Of a stretch of 64,000 nt of DNA, positions 42,291 to 49,964 are shown piece by piece. The stretch lies in contig NZ_BOOK01000007.1 of the NCBI RefSeq assembly GCF_016863195.1, forward strand, positions 1 to 64,000, read 5' to 3'. The position numbers and the translations under genes were made by a program. Every line of letters begins with the position of its first letter. Within the stretch, counting starts at the first letter, position 1. The notes below the pieces were generated by a model. The model made no database searches. It saw only the letters and a list, made by a program, of their open reading frames with translations, and was not told the origin of the DNA. The stretch is from Paraplanobispora takensis (GTDB taxonomy: Bacteria > Actinomycetota > Actinomycetes > Streptosporangiales > Streptosporangiaceae).

Positions 42291-43459
42291 TGGACGAGGA
42301 GCGGCTGCGCCGCTGGCGGCTGGTGCTCGGCGGGGACGCCGACGGCACCGGATGCGCGCTGAGCGGCACCGACGCCCAGATGGACGGTGCTCTGGCCGCG
42401 CTCTACAACAGCGGCGGCTCCGGAGGGCCGGGCGGATCCGCCGAGCGCGGCGCCGGGCTCGGCGCGTCCGCGCCGCGGGTCGCGCGCTGGCTGGGCGACA
42501 TCAGGTCCTACTTCCCCTCGACCGTGGTCCAGGTGATGCAGAAGGACGCCGTCGAGCGGCTGAACCTGACCCGGCTGATGCTGGAGCCGGAGATGCTGGA
42601 GGCGGTCGAGCCGGACGTCCACATGGTCGGCACGCTCCTGTCGCTCAACCGGGTCATGCCCGACAAGGCACGCGAGTCGGCCCGCGCACTGGTCCGCAAG
42701 GTCATCTCGGAGCTGGAGCGGCGGCTGGTCCAGAAGACCAAGGCCGCGGTGAGCGGCGCGCTGGACCGCGCGGCCAGGACCCACCGCCCCAAGCGGGTCG
42801 CCGACATCGACTGGGACCGGACGATCCGCGCCAACCTCAAGAACTATCTCCCCGAGAAGAACACGGTGATCCCCTCACGGCTGGTCGGGTACGGCAGACG
42901 CCGGCGCGCGGTCCAGCGTGAGGTGGTGCTCTGCATCGACCAGAGCGGCTCGATGGCGGCCTCGGTCGTCTACTCCAGCGTCTTCGGCGCGGTGCTGGCC
43001 TCGATGCGCTCGCTGAAGACGTCGCTGGTGGTCTTCGACACCGCGGTCGTCGACCTCACCGACCAGTTGCACGACCCGGTCGAGCTGCTGTTCGGCACCC
43101 AGCTCGGCGGCGGCACCGACATCAACCGGGCCATCGCCTACAGCCAGGGGCTCATCACCCGGCCCAACGACTCCATCTTCATCCTGATCAGCGACCTGTA
43201 CGAGGGCGGGGTCCGGGAGGAGATGCTGCGCCGGGTCGCCCAGATGACCGCCTCCGGGGTGCAGGTGATCGTGCTGCTGGCGCTGTCGGACGAGGGCGCG
43301 CCCTACTACGACCACGACAACGCCGCCGCGCTCGCGGCGATGGGGGTCCCCGCCTTCGCCTGCACTCCCGACGCCTTCCCCGACCTGATGGCCGCCGCGA
43401 TCGAGCGCCGCGACATCGGCCGGTGGGCCGAGCGGTACCTGGAGCGCTCGGCGGGGTGA
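42290..43459 (+). CDS. VWA-domain protein (YehP-like)
   Basis: 389 residues. The start ATG shares its first base with the preceding stop (TGATG). N-terminal helical region with a Gly/Ser insert, then a VWA domain from about 205: MIDAS DQSGS (Asp217, Ser219, Ser221), Thr in GGGTDINRAI and Asp in ISDLYEGG, so metal binding should be intact. VWA/MoxR pairs form adaptor-remodeler complexes. Last gene of the operon. Confidence 0.9.
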   Translation: MDEERLRRWRLVLGGDADGTGCALSGTDAQMDGALAALYNSGGSGGPGGSAERGAGLGASAPRVARWLGDIRSYFPSTVVQVMQKDAVERLNLTRLMLEPEMLEAVEPDVHMVGTLLSLNRVMPDKARESARALVRKVISELERRLVQKTKAAVSGALDRAARTHRPKRVADIDWDRTIRANLKNYLPEKNTVIPSRLVGYGRRRRAVQREVVLCIDQSGSMAASVVYSSVFGAVLASMRSLKTSLVVFDTAVVDLTDQLHDPVELLFGTQLGGGTDINRAIAYSQGLITRPNDSIFILISDLYEGGVREEMLRRVAQMTASGVQVIVLLALSDEGAPYYDHDNAAALAAMGVPAFACTPDAFPDLMAAAIERRDIGRWAERYLERSAG

Positions 43460-43558
43460 GCCCGTCTGCTGCTCGGGGACGTGCTCGTCCGGCCCTCTCC
43501 CCACCCCGTGCCGGTGGGGGGCGCATGGTCGCAGGTCCTACGTCCAAGGACTGATCGA

Positions 43559-43579
43559 CCGGACCGATGTGCGGTCCGG
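43559..43579. promoter_or_regulatory. Inverted repeat upstream of the MFS gene
   Basis: CCGGACCG-ATGTG-CGGTCCGG, perfect 8-bp arms, centred about 25 bp upstream of a putative -10 (TACGGT, 43591-43596). Operator or hairpin; its position over the -35 region favours an operator. Confidence 0.5.
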
Positions 43580-43590
43580 GGTCCGGCTCA

Positions 43591-43596
43591 TACGGT
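43591..43596 (+). promoter_or_regulatory. Putative -10 (TACGGT), leaderless start
   Basis: Ends six bases before the ATG at 43603; no Shine-Dalgarno. Confidence 0.4.
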
Positions 43597-43602
43597 CCGA
43601 TC

Positions 43603-45195
43603 ATGACGACGACGGTTCTTGAACAACCCTCCGCGGGGATATTCGGGCGACGCCACCGCACGCTGACGGTGGGCGTGGTCGCCCTGATCGTGCTGGTGGC
43701 CTTCGAGGCGCTGGCGGTCGCGACCGCGATGCCGGTCGTGGGACGCGAGCTGGACGGGCTGGGGCTGTACGCCCTGGCCTTCAGCGGGGCGATGGCCGCG
43801 GGTGTGATCGCCACGGTGCTCGGCGGGCGCTGGGGCGACCTGCGCGGGCCGGTCGCTCCGCTCTGGGCGGGTGTGGCGGCCTTCGTGGCCGGGCTCGCGG
43901 TCAGCGGTTTCGCGCCCGGTATGGATGTGTTCGTCCTGGGGCGGTTCGTGCAGGGCTTCGGCGCGGGGATGTTCCAGGTCGCGATGTACGTGTTGGTCTC
44001 CCGGGTGTACCCGGCGAACCTGCATCCCCGGGTCTTCGCGGTCTTCGCCGCGGGCTGGGTGGTGCCCTCCATGGTCGGGCCGGTGATCGCGGGCCTGGTG
44101 GTGGAGAGCCTCGGCTGGCGCTGGGTCTTCCTGGGCGTGCCGCTGCTCGTGGCGCCCGCCGCCCTGCTGCTGTGGCGCGGGCTCGCCTCGGTCCCCGCGA
44201 GCGGGCACCCCGAGACGAGCGGGCACCCCGAGACGAGCGGGCACCCCGAGACGAGCGAGCACCGCGACATGAGCGGGCACCCCGACGCGCATGAGCGCTC
44301 CGGGACGGGGGAGCTCCCCGCCGTGACCGGCCGTACCGAGGCGAACGACCGTGCCGGGGCGAACGACCGTGCCGGGGCCGGCGGCCGTACCGCAACCGAC
44401 GACCACGCCGGCCCGGCCGCTCGCACGCCGATCGCCAGGCGGCTCGGCTGGGCGGTGCTCACGGCCGCCGGAGCCGCGCTCACGCAGTACGGCGCGCAGT
44501 CCGGCGGGACGCACCCGGGTGAGACCGGGCCCGGCGGGACGGCGCCGGGCATCGGGATCGCCGTGCTCGGGGCCGGCCTGGTCCTGCTGGCCCTGTCGCT
44601 GCCCCGGCTGCTCCCGGCCGGCATCCTGCGCGGCGGGCGCGGCCTGCCCGCGGTGATCACTCTGCGCGGGATCGTGGCCGGGGCGTTCTTCGGCGGGGAG
44701 GTGTACCTGCCGCTGATGCTGCACGCCGAGCGCGGCCTGTCGCTCACCCAGGCCGGGGCGGTCCTCACCGGCGGCGCGCTGGCCTGGTCGCTGGCCTCCT
44801 GGATCGTCGGGCGCAGGCCGTACGACCGGACCGTGATCCTCACCTCCGGCCCGCTGCTGATCGCCGCGGGGCTGCTGATGATGGCCCTGACCGTGTTCCC
44901 CGGCGTCCCGGTCGCTTTGGCCTTCGCCGGCGAGGCCGTCGCGGGGTTCGGCATCGGGATCGTGTACCCGACGCTGTCGGTGCTCGTGCTGGAGTTGTCG
45001 GAGCCCGGCAGGCAGGGGGAGAACAGCGCCTCGATGGGCGTGGGGGAGTCGGTCTTCACGGTGATGACCGTCGCCGCCGGGGGAGCGATCGTCGCGAGGC
45101 TGGGCGCCACCGGCCCGGTCTACCTGGCGTGCTTCGCGGCGACGGCGCTGGTGGCGCTGGCCGGGACACTCGTCGCGCGGAGAACCGCACCCTGA
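43603..45195 (+). CDS. MFS transporter with a repeat-rich central loop
   Basis: 530 residues. Twelve or more hydrophobic segments; VAFEALAVATAMPVVGREL opens helix 1 and the loop 2-3 motif GGRWGDLRGP is recognisable. The central cytoplasmic loop of about 85 residues begins with five copies of a six-residue unit (SGHPET and variants) and continues with ANDRAG duplications; it is hydrophilic and His/Glu/Asp-rich. The second half has FGIGIVYPTLSVLVLELS. An exporter of unknown substrate; the His/Asp-rich loop might sense metal, which is speculation. Confidence 0.88.
   Translation: MTTTVLEQPSAGIFGRRHRTLTVGVVALIVLVAFEALAVATAMPVVGRELDGLGLYALAFSGAMAAGVIATVLGGRWGDLRGPVAPLWAGVAAFVAGLAVSGFAPGMDVFVLGRFVQGFGAGMFQVAMYVLVSRVYPANLHPRVFAVFAAGWVVPSMVGPVIAGLVVESLGWRWVFLGVPLLVAPAALLLWRGLASVPASGHPETSGHPETSGHPETSEHRDMSGHPDAHERSGTGELPAVTGRTEANDRAGANDRAGAGGRTATDDHAGPAARTPIARRLGWAVLTAAGAALTQYGAQSGGTHPGETGPGGTAPGIGIAVLGAGLVLLALSLPRLLPAGILRGGRGLPAVITLRGIVAGAFFGGEVYLPLMLHAERGLSLTQAGAVLTGGALAWSLASWIVGRRPYDRTVILTSGPLLIAAGLLMMALTVFPGVPVALAFAGEAVAGFGIGIVYPTLSVLVLELSEPGRQGENSASMGVGESVFTVMTVAAGGAIVARLGATGPVYLACFAATALVALAGTLVARRTAP
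44199..44288 (+). repeat. 18-bp in-frame tandem repeat in the MFS gene
   Basis: Three perfect units GAGCGGGCACCCCGAGAC at 44199, 44217 and 44235, followed by two diverged ones at 44253 and 44271. They encode the His-containing hexapeptides of the central loop. Confidence 0.9.
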
Positions 45196-45247
45196 CCGTC
45201 CGTGGCACCATGGGAAGAACGCGTCCCTTCTTCGCGTTGAGGGGGAG

Positions 45248-45274
45248 TCCCGCCCAAGGCGGGATTCGCGTTTT
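45248..45274 (+). terminator. Intrinsic terminator after the MFS gene
   Basis: 7-bp stem TCCCGCC/GGCGGGA with a CAA loop (45248-45264) followed by TTCGCGTTTT. One of the few hairpins here with a T-rich tail. Confidence 0.7.
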
Positions 45275-45303
45275 CCAGGGGCGGACGAGATCAAGGGGAG
45301 TTC

Positions 45304-46311
45304 ATGCCGCGTGTCTGCGCGCTCGAGGTGTTCCGGCTGGTCCTGCCGTACGGCAGGCGCCCCGAGAGCATCCTCGTCAGGCTCACCGACTACGGGGGCA
45401 TGACCGGCTGGGGCGAGGTCGTCGACCCGGATCCCGAGACGTGGTCGGCTCTGCAGGAACGGCTCGCCCCGGCGCTGGTCGGCGTCGACTGGGAGCATCC
45501 CGACGAGCTGGGCGAGATCCCCGGCGGCTCGGCCGCGGACATGGCCTGCTGGGACCTGTGGGCGCGGATGCGCGGCGTCCCGCTGGCCCACGCCCTGGGC
45601 GGCAACCGCACCTCGCTGATGGCCACCGTCAGGATCGGCGCCGAGCGCAACCTGGACAGTCTGATCGCGCGGGTCAACCGGCACATCTGCGCCGGATACG
45701 CGCACATCACGATGGACGTGCACCCGGGCTGGGACGTCGAGCCGCTGCGGGCCGTACGCCACGCCTATCCGGCGCTGGGCATCGGCCTGGACGCCCGCGG
45801 CGCCTACACCGACGTCGAGGCCCTGGAGGCGCTGGACTCCTACGCCCCCTCGGCCATCGAGCGCCCGTTCACCGGCAACCTGGCCGACCACGCCGACCTG
45901 CAGGAGCGCGTCGCCGCGCCCGTCCTGCTGGAGGTGGCCTCGACGGCGGAGCTGGAGGAGGCGATCAGCGCGGGCGCGGGCCGCGCCCTGCTGCTGCGCC
46001 CCGCCGCGCTGGGCTCCCTGCGTGACGTACGGCGGGCGCACGACGCCGCCGTGGCGGCGGGCTGGGAGATCGCCTGCGCCGGCGGCCAGGGCACCGGCCT
46101 GGCCAGGGCGGCCACCGTGGCCGCGGCCAGCCTGCCCGGCTGCACCCTCCCGTGTGACGTGGCCGAACCGCCGCGCAGCGCCCAGATCGTCGCGCCTCCG
46201 GTCGGCGCCACCGGCGGCGTCGTGGCCGTCCCGCTGACCCAGCCGGGACTCGGCCACGGCATCGACGAGAACCGGGTCCGCCGCCTGGCCAAGGAGGCCT
46301 ACCGGGTCTGA
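45304..46311 (+). CDS. Enolase-superfamily (OSBS/NSAR-like) protein lacking catalytic lysines
   Basis: 335 residues with the N-terminal capping domain and a (beta/alpha)8-type barrel. The frame aligns readily with o-succinylbenzoate synthase/N-acylamino acid racemase: LDARGAYT (Asp163), IERPF (Glu185), GGQGTGLARAA and ASLPGCTLPCDV. But the KxK motif reads ITMDV (Thr136, Asp138), the LDES strand reads LLEVAS, and the last lysine position reads LLLRPAALGS (Arg232). The acid-base lysines are therefore missing, pointing to a pseudoenzyme or a changed chemistry. No menaquinone genes adjoin it. Confidence 0.82.
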   Translation: MPRVCALEVFRLVLPYGRRPESILVRLTDYGGMTGWGEVVDPDPETWSALQERLAPALVGVDWEHPDELGEIPGGSAADMACWDLWARMRGVPLAHALGGNRTSLMATVRIGAERNLDSLIARVNRHICAGYAHITMDVHPGWDVEPLRAVRHAYPALGIGLDARGAYTDVEALEALDSYAPSAIERPFTGNLADHADLQERVAAPVLLEVASTAELEEAISAGAGRALLLRPAALGSLRDVRRAHDAAVAAGWEIACAGGQGTGLARAATVAAASLPGCTLPCDVAEPPRSAQIVAPPVGATGGVVAVPLTQPGLGHGIDENRVRRLAKEAYRV

Positions 46312-46386
46312 GCGCCGGGCTCGCCGGATTCGAGCGTCAGACCTGCCGGACCCGAGCGCCGGGCCCGCCGGGTCCGAGCGCCGCGG
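46310..46386. repeat. 22-bp tandem repeat starting at a stop codon
   Basis: Three and a half imperfect units beginning GAGCG at 46310, 46332, 46354 and 46376. The first contains the final base pair of the stop of the enolase-like gene; the rest is noncoding between convergent genes. Confidence 0.7.
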
Positions 46387-46408
46387 CGGCCTGCGGCCCG
46401 AGCCCCGG

Positions 46409-47875
46409 TCAGCCGCAGCCCTCGGCGATGTCCTTCACCACGGGGGTGCTGGACGGCTTGGGCACGCTCTTCACCACGGCCCGGGTCGTCGCCGTCGCGG
46501 AGGGGGCGGCGCTCGGCTCGGCGGAGGGGGAGACGGTCGCGGCCACCAGCGGGGGCGTGGCGACCGAGGCGCGGATGGCCTTGGCGGTGACGCTCCGGAT
46601 CTTGATCCAGTCGGGGTAGCCGGTGTTGATCAGCGGCGGCACGAACTGCACGCTGGTCACCTTGGCGCTCTTGACCTTCAGGGCCAGCGGGACCAGGTGC
46701 TCCAGCATCGGGCGCGGGATGTCGGTCTTGAGCAGCTCCTTGGTCGCCAGGGCGACCCGGTTGAACCGGGAGAGCACGGTCGCGGGGTCGGCCTGGGAGA
46801 GCAAGGCGCCCAGCACGCAGCGCTGGCGGCCCATCCGGGTGTAGTCGTCGCTGTTGGTGCGCGAGCGGGCGAACCACATCGCGTCGGCGCCGCCGAGCCT
46901 GCGGGTGCCGGCCTTGACCACGCCCTCGTCGTACTTGCCGAAGACCACGTCCTCGGGCACGGTCACCGTCACGCCGCCGATGGCGTCGATGAGGCGGGCG
47001 AAGCCCCACATGTTGACCAGCGCGTACCAGTCGATCTTCAGTCCGAGGGTGTAGCCGACGGTGTCGATCAGGGTGCGCGCCCCCTGGTTCCGCCTGCCGC
47101 CGAAGATCTCCGGGTGGGCGTCGGCGTACTCCCACACGCCGAACAGCAGGTCGTCGCGCCCGCCGCCCGGGCCCACCGGCAGCCGGAAGCCGTCGGGGAA
47201 GCGCCGGGCCATCGGGCTGCCCGGGACGAAGCGCACGTTCTCCAGGTTGCGGGGGAGGCTGAACAGGACGGTGTTGCCCGTCTTGACGTCGATGCTGGCC
47301 ACGTTGATGCTGTCGGTCCGCACGCCGGGCCGGTGGTCGTCGGCGTCGCCGCCGAGCAGCAGGATGTTCACCCGGGTCCGGCCGGCCCACGGGTCCTGCT
47401 CCTGCCCGCCCTCCCCGGTGGGCAGCGGGACGACCGGCGCGGTGAAGACGTCGTCCAGCGCGGTCTGGGAGACGGTGGCGTACTGGCCCACCAGCCCGAA
47501 CGGCAGCAGCACGGTCACGGCGAGCATGCCCGCGACGGTCCCGGCCGCCGCCTGCCCGGTCGCGGGGAGCATGCCGGGCTTCAGCACCGCGAAGGAGTGC
47601 ACGACCAGCGCGAACCACGCGACGCCGAGGGTGAAGGAGACGACGGTGATGATCGTCAACCAGGAGGAGGCCACCAGCTGCCCGGCGAGGTCGCCGAGGT
47701 CGGAGGTGAGCACGACCCACAGCAGGGCCAGCAGGGCTGCGGTATAGATCGACAGCAGCGCCAGCCCGGTACGCCGCCATCCCGCGCGCAGGTGGGCCGC
47801 TCCGGGCGCGACGGCCGACAGGACCGTCCACCCGATGACCGCGCCGACCCCGGGCGGATTTGATGAGTCCCCCAC
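46409..47875 (-). CDS. LytR-CpsA-Psr (LCP) family cell-wall ligase
   Basis: 488 residues. Four or so N-terminal membrane segments, more than the single helix of most LCP proteins, then an extracytoplasmic LCP domain: ILLLGGDADDHRPGVRTDSINVAS with the Arg-Thr-Asp-Ser core, VLFSLPRNL, LIDAIGGVTVTVPEDVVFG and WFARSRTNSDDYTRMGRQ with the paired Arg residues that bind polyprenyl diphosphate. LCP enzymes attach teichoic acid or other glycopolymers to peptidoglycan. A Ser/Thr/Pro/Ala tail ends the protein. GTG at 47875 with GGGAG upstream. Confidence 0.92.
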   Translation of the reverse strand: MGDSSNPPGVGAVIGWTVLSAVAPGAAHLRAGWRRTGLALLSIYTAALLALLWVVLTSDLGDLAGQLVASSWLTIITVVSFTLGVAWFALVVHSFAVLKPGMLPATGQAAAGTVAGMLAVTVLLPFGLVGQYATVSQTALDDVFTAPVVPLPTGEGGQEQDPWAGRTRVNILLLGGDADDHRPGVRTDSINVASIDVKTGNTVLFSLPRNLENVRFVPGSPMARRFPDGFRLPVGPGGGRDDLLFGVWEYADAHPEIFGGRRNQGARTLIDTVGYTLGLKIDWYALVNMWGFARLIDAIGGVTVTVPEDVVFGKYDEGVVKAGTRRLGGADAMWFARSRTNSDDYTRMGRQRCVLGALLSQADPATVLSRFNRVALATKELLKTDIPRPMLEHLVPLALKVKSAKVTSVQFVPPLINTGYPDWIKIRSVTAKAIRASVATPPLVAATVSPSAEPSAAPSATATTRAVVKSVPKPSSTPVVKDIAEGCG

Positions 47876-48025
47876 CTGCTCCCCGTTTCCTCCAGCTTGC
47901 GAGTCTTAATACCCACTTGGGCGCACGCAGAGTGAGATGGTAGGTCGATCATTTGGAATGAAGACGACGCCCGCGTGAACAGCATGGAAAGGCATCCTGA
48001 TCAGTTCCGCCGCCCGCTAGTGGAA

Positions 48026-48031
48026 TAAGAT
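48026..48031 (+). promoter_or_regulatory. Putative -10 (TAAGAT), leaderless start
   Basis: Ends six bases before the ATG at 48038; no Shine-Dalgarno. Confidence 0.5.
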
Positions 48032-48037
48032 TCGGTC

Positions 48038-48913
48038 ATGTCTTTCACCGAGATCGAGTACGGCGTGGCCGACGGTGTCGCCACCATCACTCTCAACCGG
48101 CCGGAACGCCTCAACGCCTTCACCTTCGTGATGCGCAGCGAGCTGATCGAGGCCTTCGACCTCGCGGACGCCGACGACGCGGTCCGCGCGGTGGTCGTCA
48201 CCGGCCGGGGCCGCGCCTTCTGCGCCGGGGCCGATCTCGGAGGCGGCGGCGACACCTTCAACCACCGCAGGTCGGAGGAGATGTTCGGCGGCCAGGAGAC
48301 CGTCGACGGCTCGCCCCGCGACGGCGGCGGCACGGTCGCGCTCCGCATCGCCCGCTCCCTCAAGCCGGTCATCGGCGCGATCAACGGCCCGGCCGTCGGC
48401 GTCGGGGTGACCATGACGCTGCCGATGGACGTCAGGCTCGCCTCCGACACGGCGAAGTTCGGCTTCGTCTTCGCCCGGCGCGGCATCGTGACCGAGGCCG
48501 CCTCCAGCTGGTTCCTGCCCCGCATCGTCGGCATCTCCCAGGCCATGGAGTGGGCCGCGACCGGACGGGTCTTCCCCGCCGCCGAGGCGCTCGAGGGCCG
48601 GCTGGTCTCCAGGGTCCTGCCCGCCGGGGAACTGCTGCCGGCCGCCTACGCCCTGGCCGGGGAGATCGCCGGCAACACCTCGGCGGTCTCGGTCGCCGCC
48701 ATCCGCAGGCTCATGTGGTCGGGCCTGTCGGCCGCCTCCCCCTGGGAGGCCCACGGCGCCGACTCCAAGCTCATGCACGCCCTCGGCTCCGCCCCGGACG
48801 CCGCGGAGGGGGTCACGGCCTTCCTGGAGAAGCGTCAGGCGAACTTCCCGATGAAGGTCAGCCAGGACCTGCCGGAAGCCCTTCCCTTCTGGCCGGACAA
48901 CCCGTACGAATAG
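48038..48913 (+). CDS. Enoyl-CoA hydratase/isomerase family protein
   Basis: 291 residues, crotonase fold. Oxyanion-hole segments AFCAGADLGGGG and NGPAVGVGVTMTLPMDVRLAS are present, and the candidate acid/base Glu lies in IVTEAASSWFLPRIVG. ITLNRPERLNAF is the usual N-terminal signature. Acts on acyl-CoA double bonds in fatty-acid or related degradation. The gene ten bases downstream encodes a lipase-like hydrolase, which may supply or use related acyl groups. Confidence 0.92.
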   Translation: MSFTEIEYGVADGVATITLNRPERLNAFTFVMRSELIEAFDLADADDAVRAVVVTGRGRAFCAGADLGGGGDTFNHRRSEEMFGGQETVDGSPRDGGGTVALRIARSLKPVIGAINGPAVGVGVTMTLPMDVRLASDTAKFGFVFARRGIVTEAASSWFLPRIVGISQAMEWAATGRVFPAAEALEGRLVSRVLPAGELLPAAYALAGEIAGNTSAVSVAAIRRLMWSGLSAASPWEAHGADSKLMHALGSAPDAAEGVTAFLEKRQANFPMKVSQDLPEALPFWPDNPYE

Positions 48914-48916
48914 GCT
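48911..48916 (+). promoter_or_regulatory. Putative -10 (TAGGCT) overlapping the upstream stop codon
   Basis: The hexamer begins with the TAG stop of the hydratase gene and ends six bases before the ATG at 48923. The hydrolase gene may have its own leaderless promoter as well as read-through. Confidence 0.4.
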
Positions 48917-48922
48917 GATCTC

Positions 48923-49876
48923 ATGTCCGACGTTCCCGTGTCCGATGTGCTGGGTCCCGGCTACGAGCTGACGGTCCTGCCCATGTCCGACGACTACGAG
49001 GGGGAGGTCGTCGCCTCCCTCGTGCGGCGCCGCGCCTCCGCGCCCACCGGCAGGGCCGTGCTCTACCTGCACGGGTTCACCGACTACTTCTTCCAGACCC
49101 ACCTGGCCGAGCACTTCGCCGCCCAGGGGATCGACTTCTACGGCCTGGACCTGCGCAAGTACGGCCGGTCGCTGCTGCCGCACCAGACCCGCGGGTTCGT
49201 GCGCAGCCTGACCGAGTACTTCCCGGAGATCGACGAGGCGGTCCGGATCATCCGGCAGGACGACGGGCACGACACGGTGGTGCTCAACGCCCACTCCACC
49301 GGCGGCCTCATCGCCGCCCTGTGGGCCGACCGGGTCCGCGGCCGGGGGCTCGTGCAGGGCCTGGTGCTCAACAGCCCCTTCTTCGACCTCAACGTCCCCG
49401 CCGGGCTCAGGATCGCCGCCGACCTCCTGCGCGGCCCGATGTCCCGGCTGCCCACGCGCGCCGTACTGCCCCTCGGGCTGTCCACGGCGTACGGCACCAG
49501 CCTGCACCGGGAGCACCACGGCGAGTGGGACTTCGACCTGGAGTGGAAGCCGATCGGCGGCTTCCCGGTGCACGCGGCCTGGCTGGCGGCCGTACGGCGG
49601 GCCCACCGGCGCCTGCAGGGCGGACTGCGGGTGGACGCGCCCGTGCTGGTGCTGTGCGCGGAGAAGGGCCTGCAGATCCGCGACTTCACCCCCGAGGCCC
49701 AGAGCGCCGACACCGTGCTCGACCCCGAGCACATCGCCCGCTGGTCGACCAAGGTCGGCGGGCACGTCACCTGCGTGCGGGTGCCCGGCGGCATGCACGA
49801 CCTGGTGCTGTCGCCCGAGCCCGCGCGCAAGCAGGTCTTCGCCGAGATGGACCGCTGGCTGGCCTGCTATCTGTGA
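48923..49876 (+). CDS. Alpha/beta hydrolase (serine aminopeptidase / monoacylglycerol-lipase-like)
   Basis: 317 residues. Oxyanion-hole HG at LYLHGFTDYF, nucleophile Ser125 in HSTGG (instead of GxSxG), a likely catalytic Asp in LVLCAEKGLQIRDF region and a late His in PGGMHDLVLS. LDLRKYGRS before the nucleophile is typical of the Hydrolase_4 family. Cytosolic; no signal peptide. Probably hydrolyses lipid esters, possibly feeding the neighbouring crotonase. Confidence 0.88.
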   Translation: MSDVPVSDVLGPGYELTVLPMSDDYEGEVVASLVRRRASAPTGRAVLYLHGFTDYFFQTHLAEHFAAQGIDFYGLDLRKYGRSLLPHQTRGFVRSLTEYFPEIDEAVRIIRQDDGHDTVVLNAHSTGGLIAALWADRVRGRGLVQGLVLNSPFFDLNVPAGLRIAADLLRGPMSRLPTRAVLPLGLSTAYGTSLHREHHGEWDFDLEWKPIGGFPVHAAWLAAVRRAHRRLQGGLRVDAPVLVLCAEKGLQIRDFTPEAQSADTVLDPEHIARWSTKVGGHVTCVRVPGGMHDLVLSPEPARKQVFAEMDRWLACYL

Positions 49877-49922
49877 GACGGCCCGCCCGTGACAAGGGGG
49901 GCTGTGACGCCCGGACGGCGAT

Positions 49923-49950
49923 CCCCGGGGAGCTCACCGGCTCACCGGGG
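49923..49950. terminator. Possible terminator between convergent hydrolase genes
   Basis: CCCCGG (49923-49928) can pair with CCGGGG (49945-49950); a direct repeat CTCACCGG lies in the loop. Weak evidence. Confidence 0.35.
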
Positions 49951-49964
49951 AGCGAGGCGGAGGA

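Noticed and set aside
45304-46311. Naming the gene menC (o-succinylbenzoate synthase)
   Set aside because: The catalytic lysines are replaced and no men genes adjoin.
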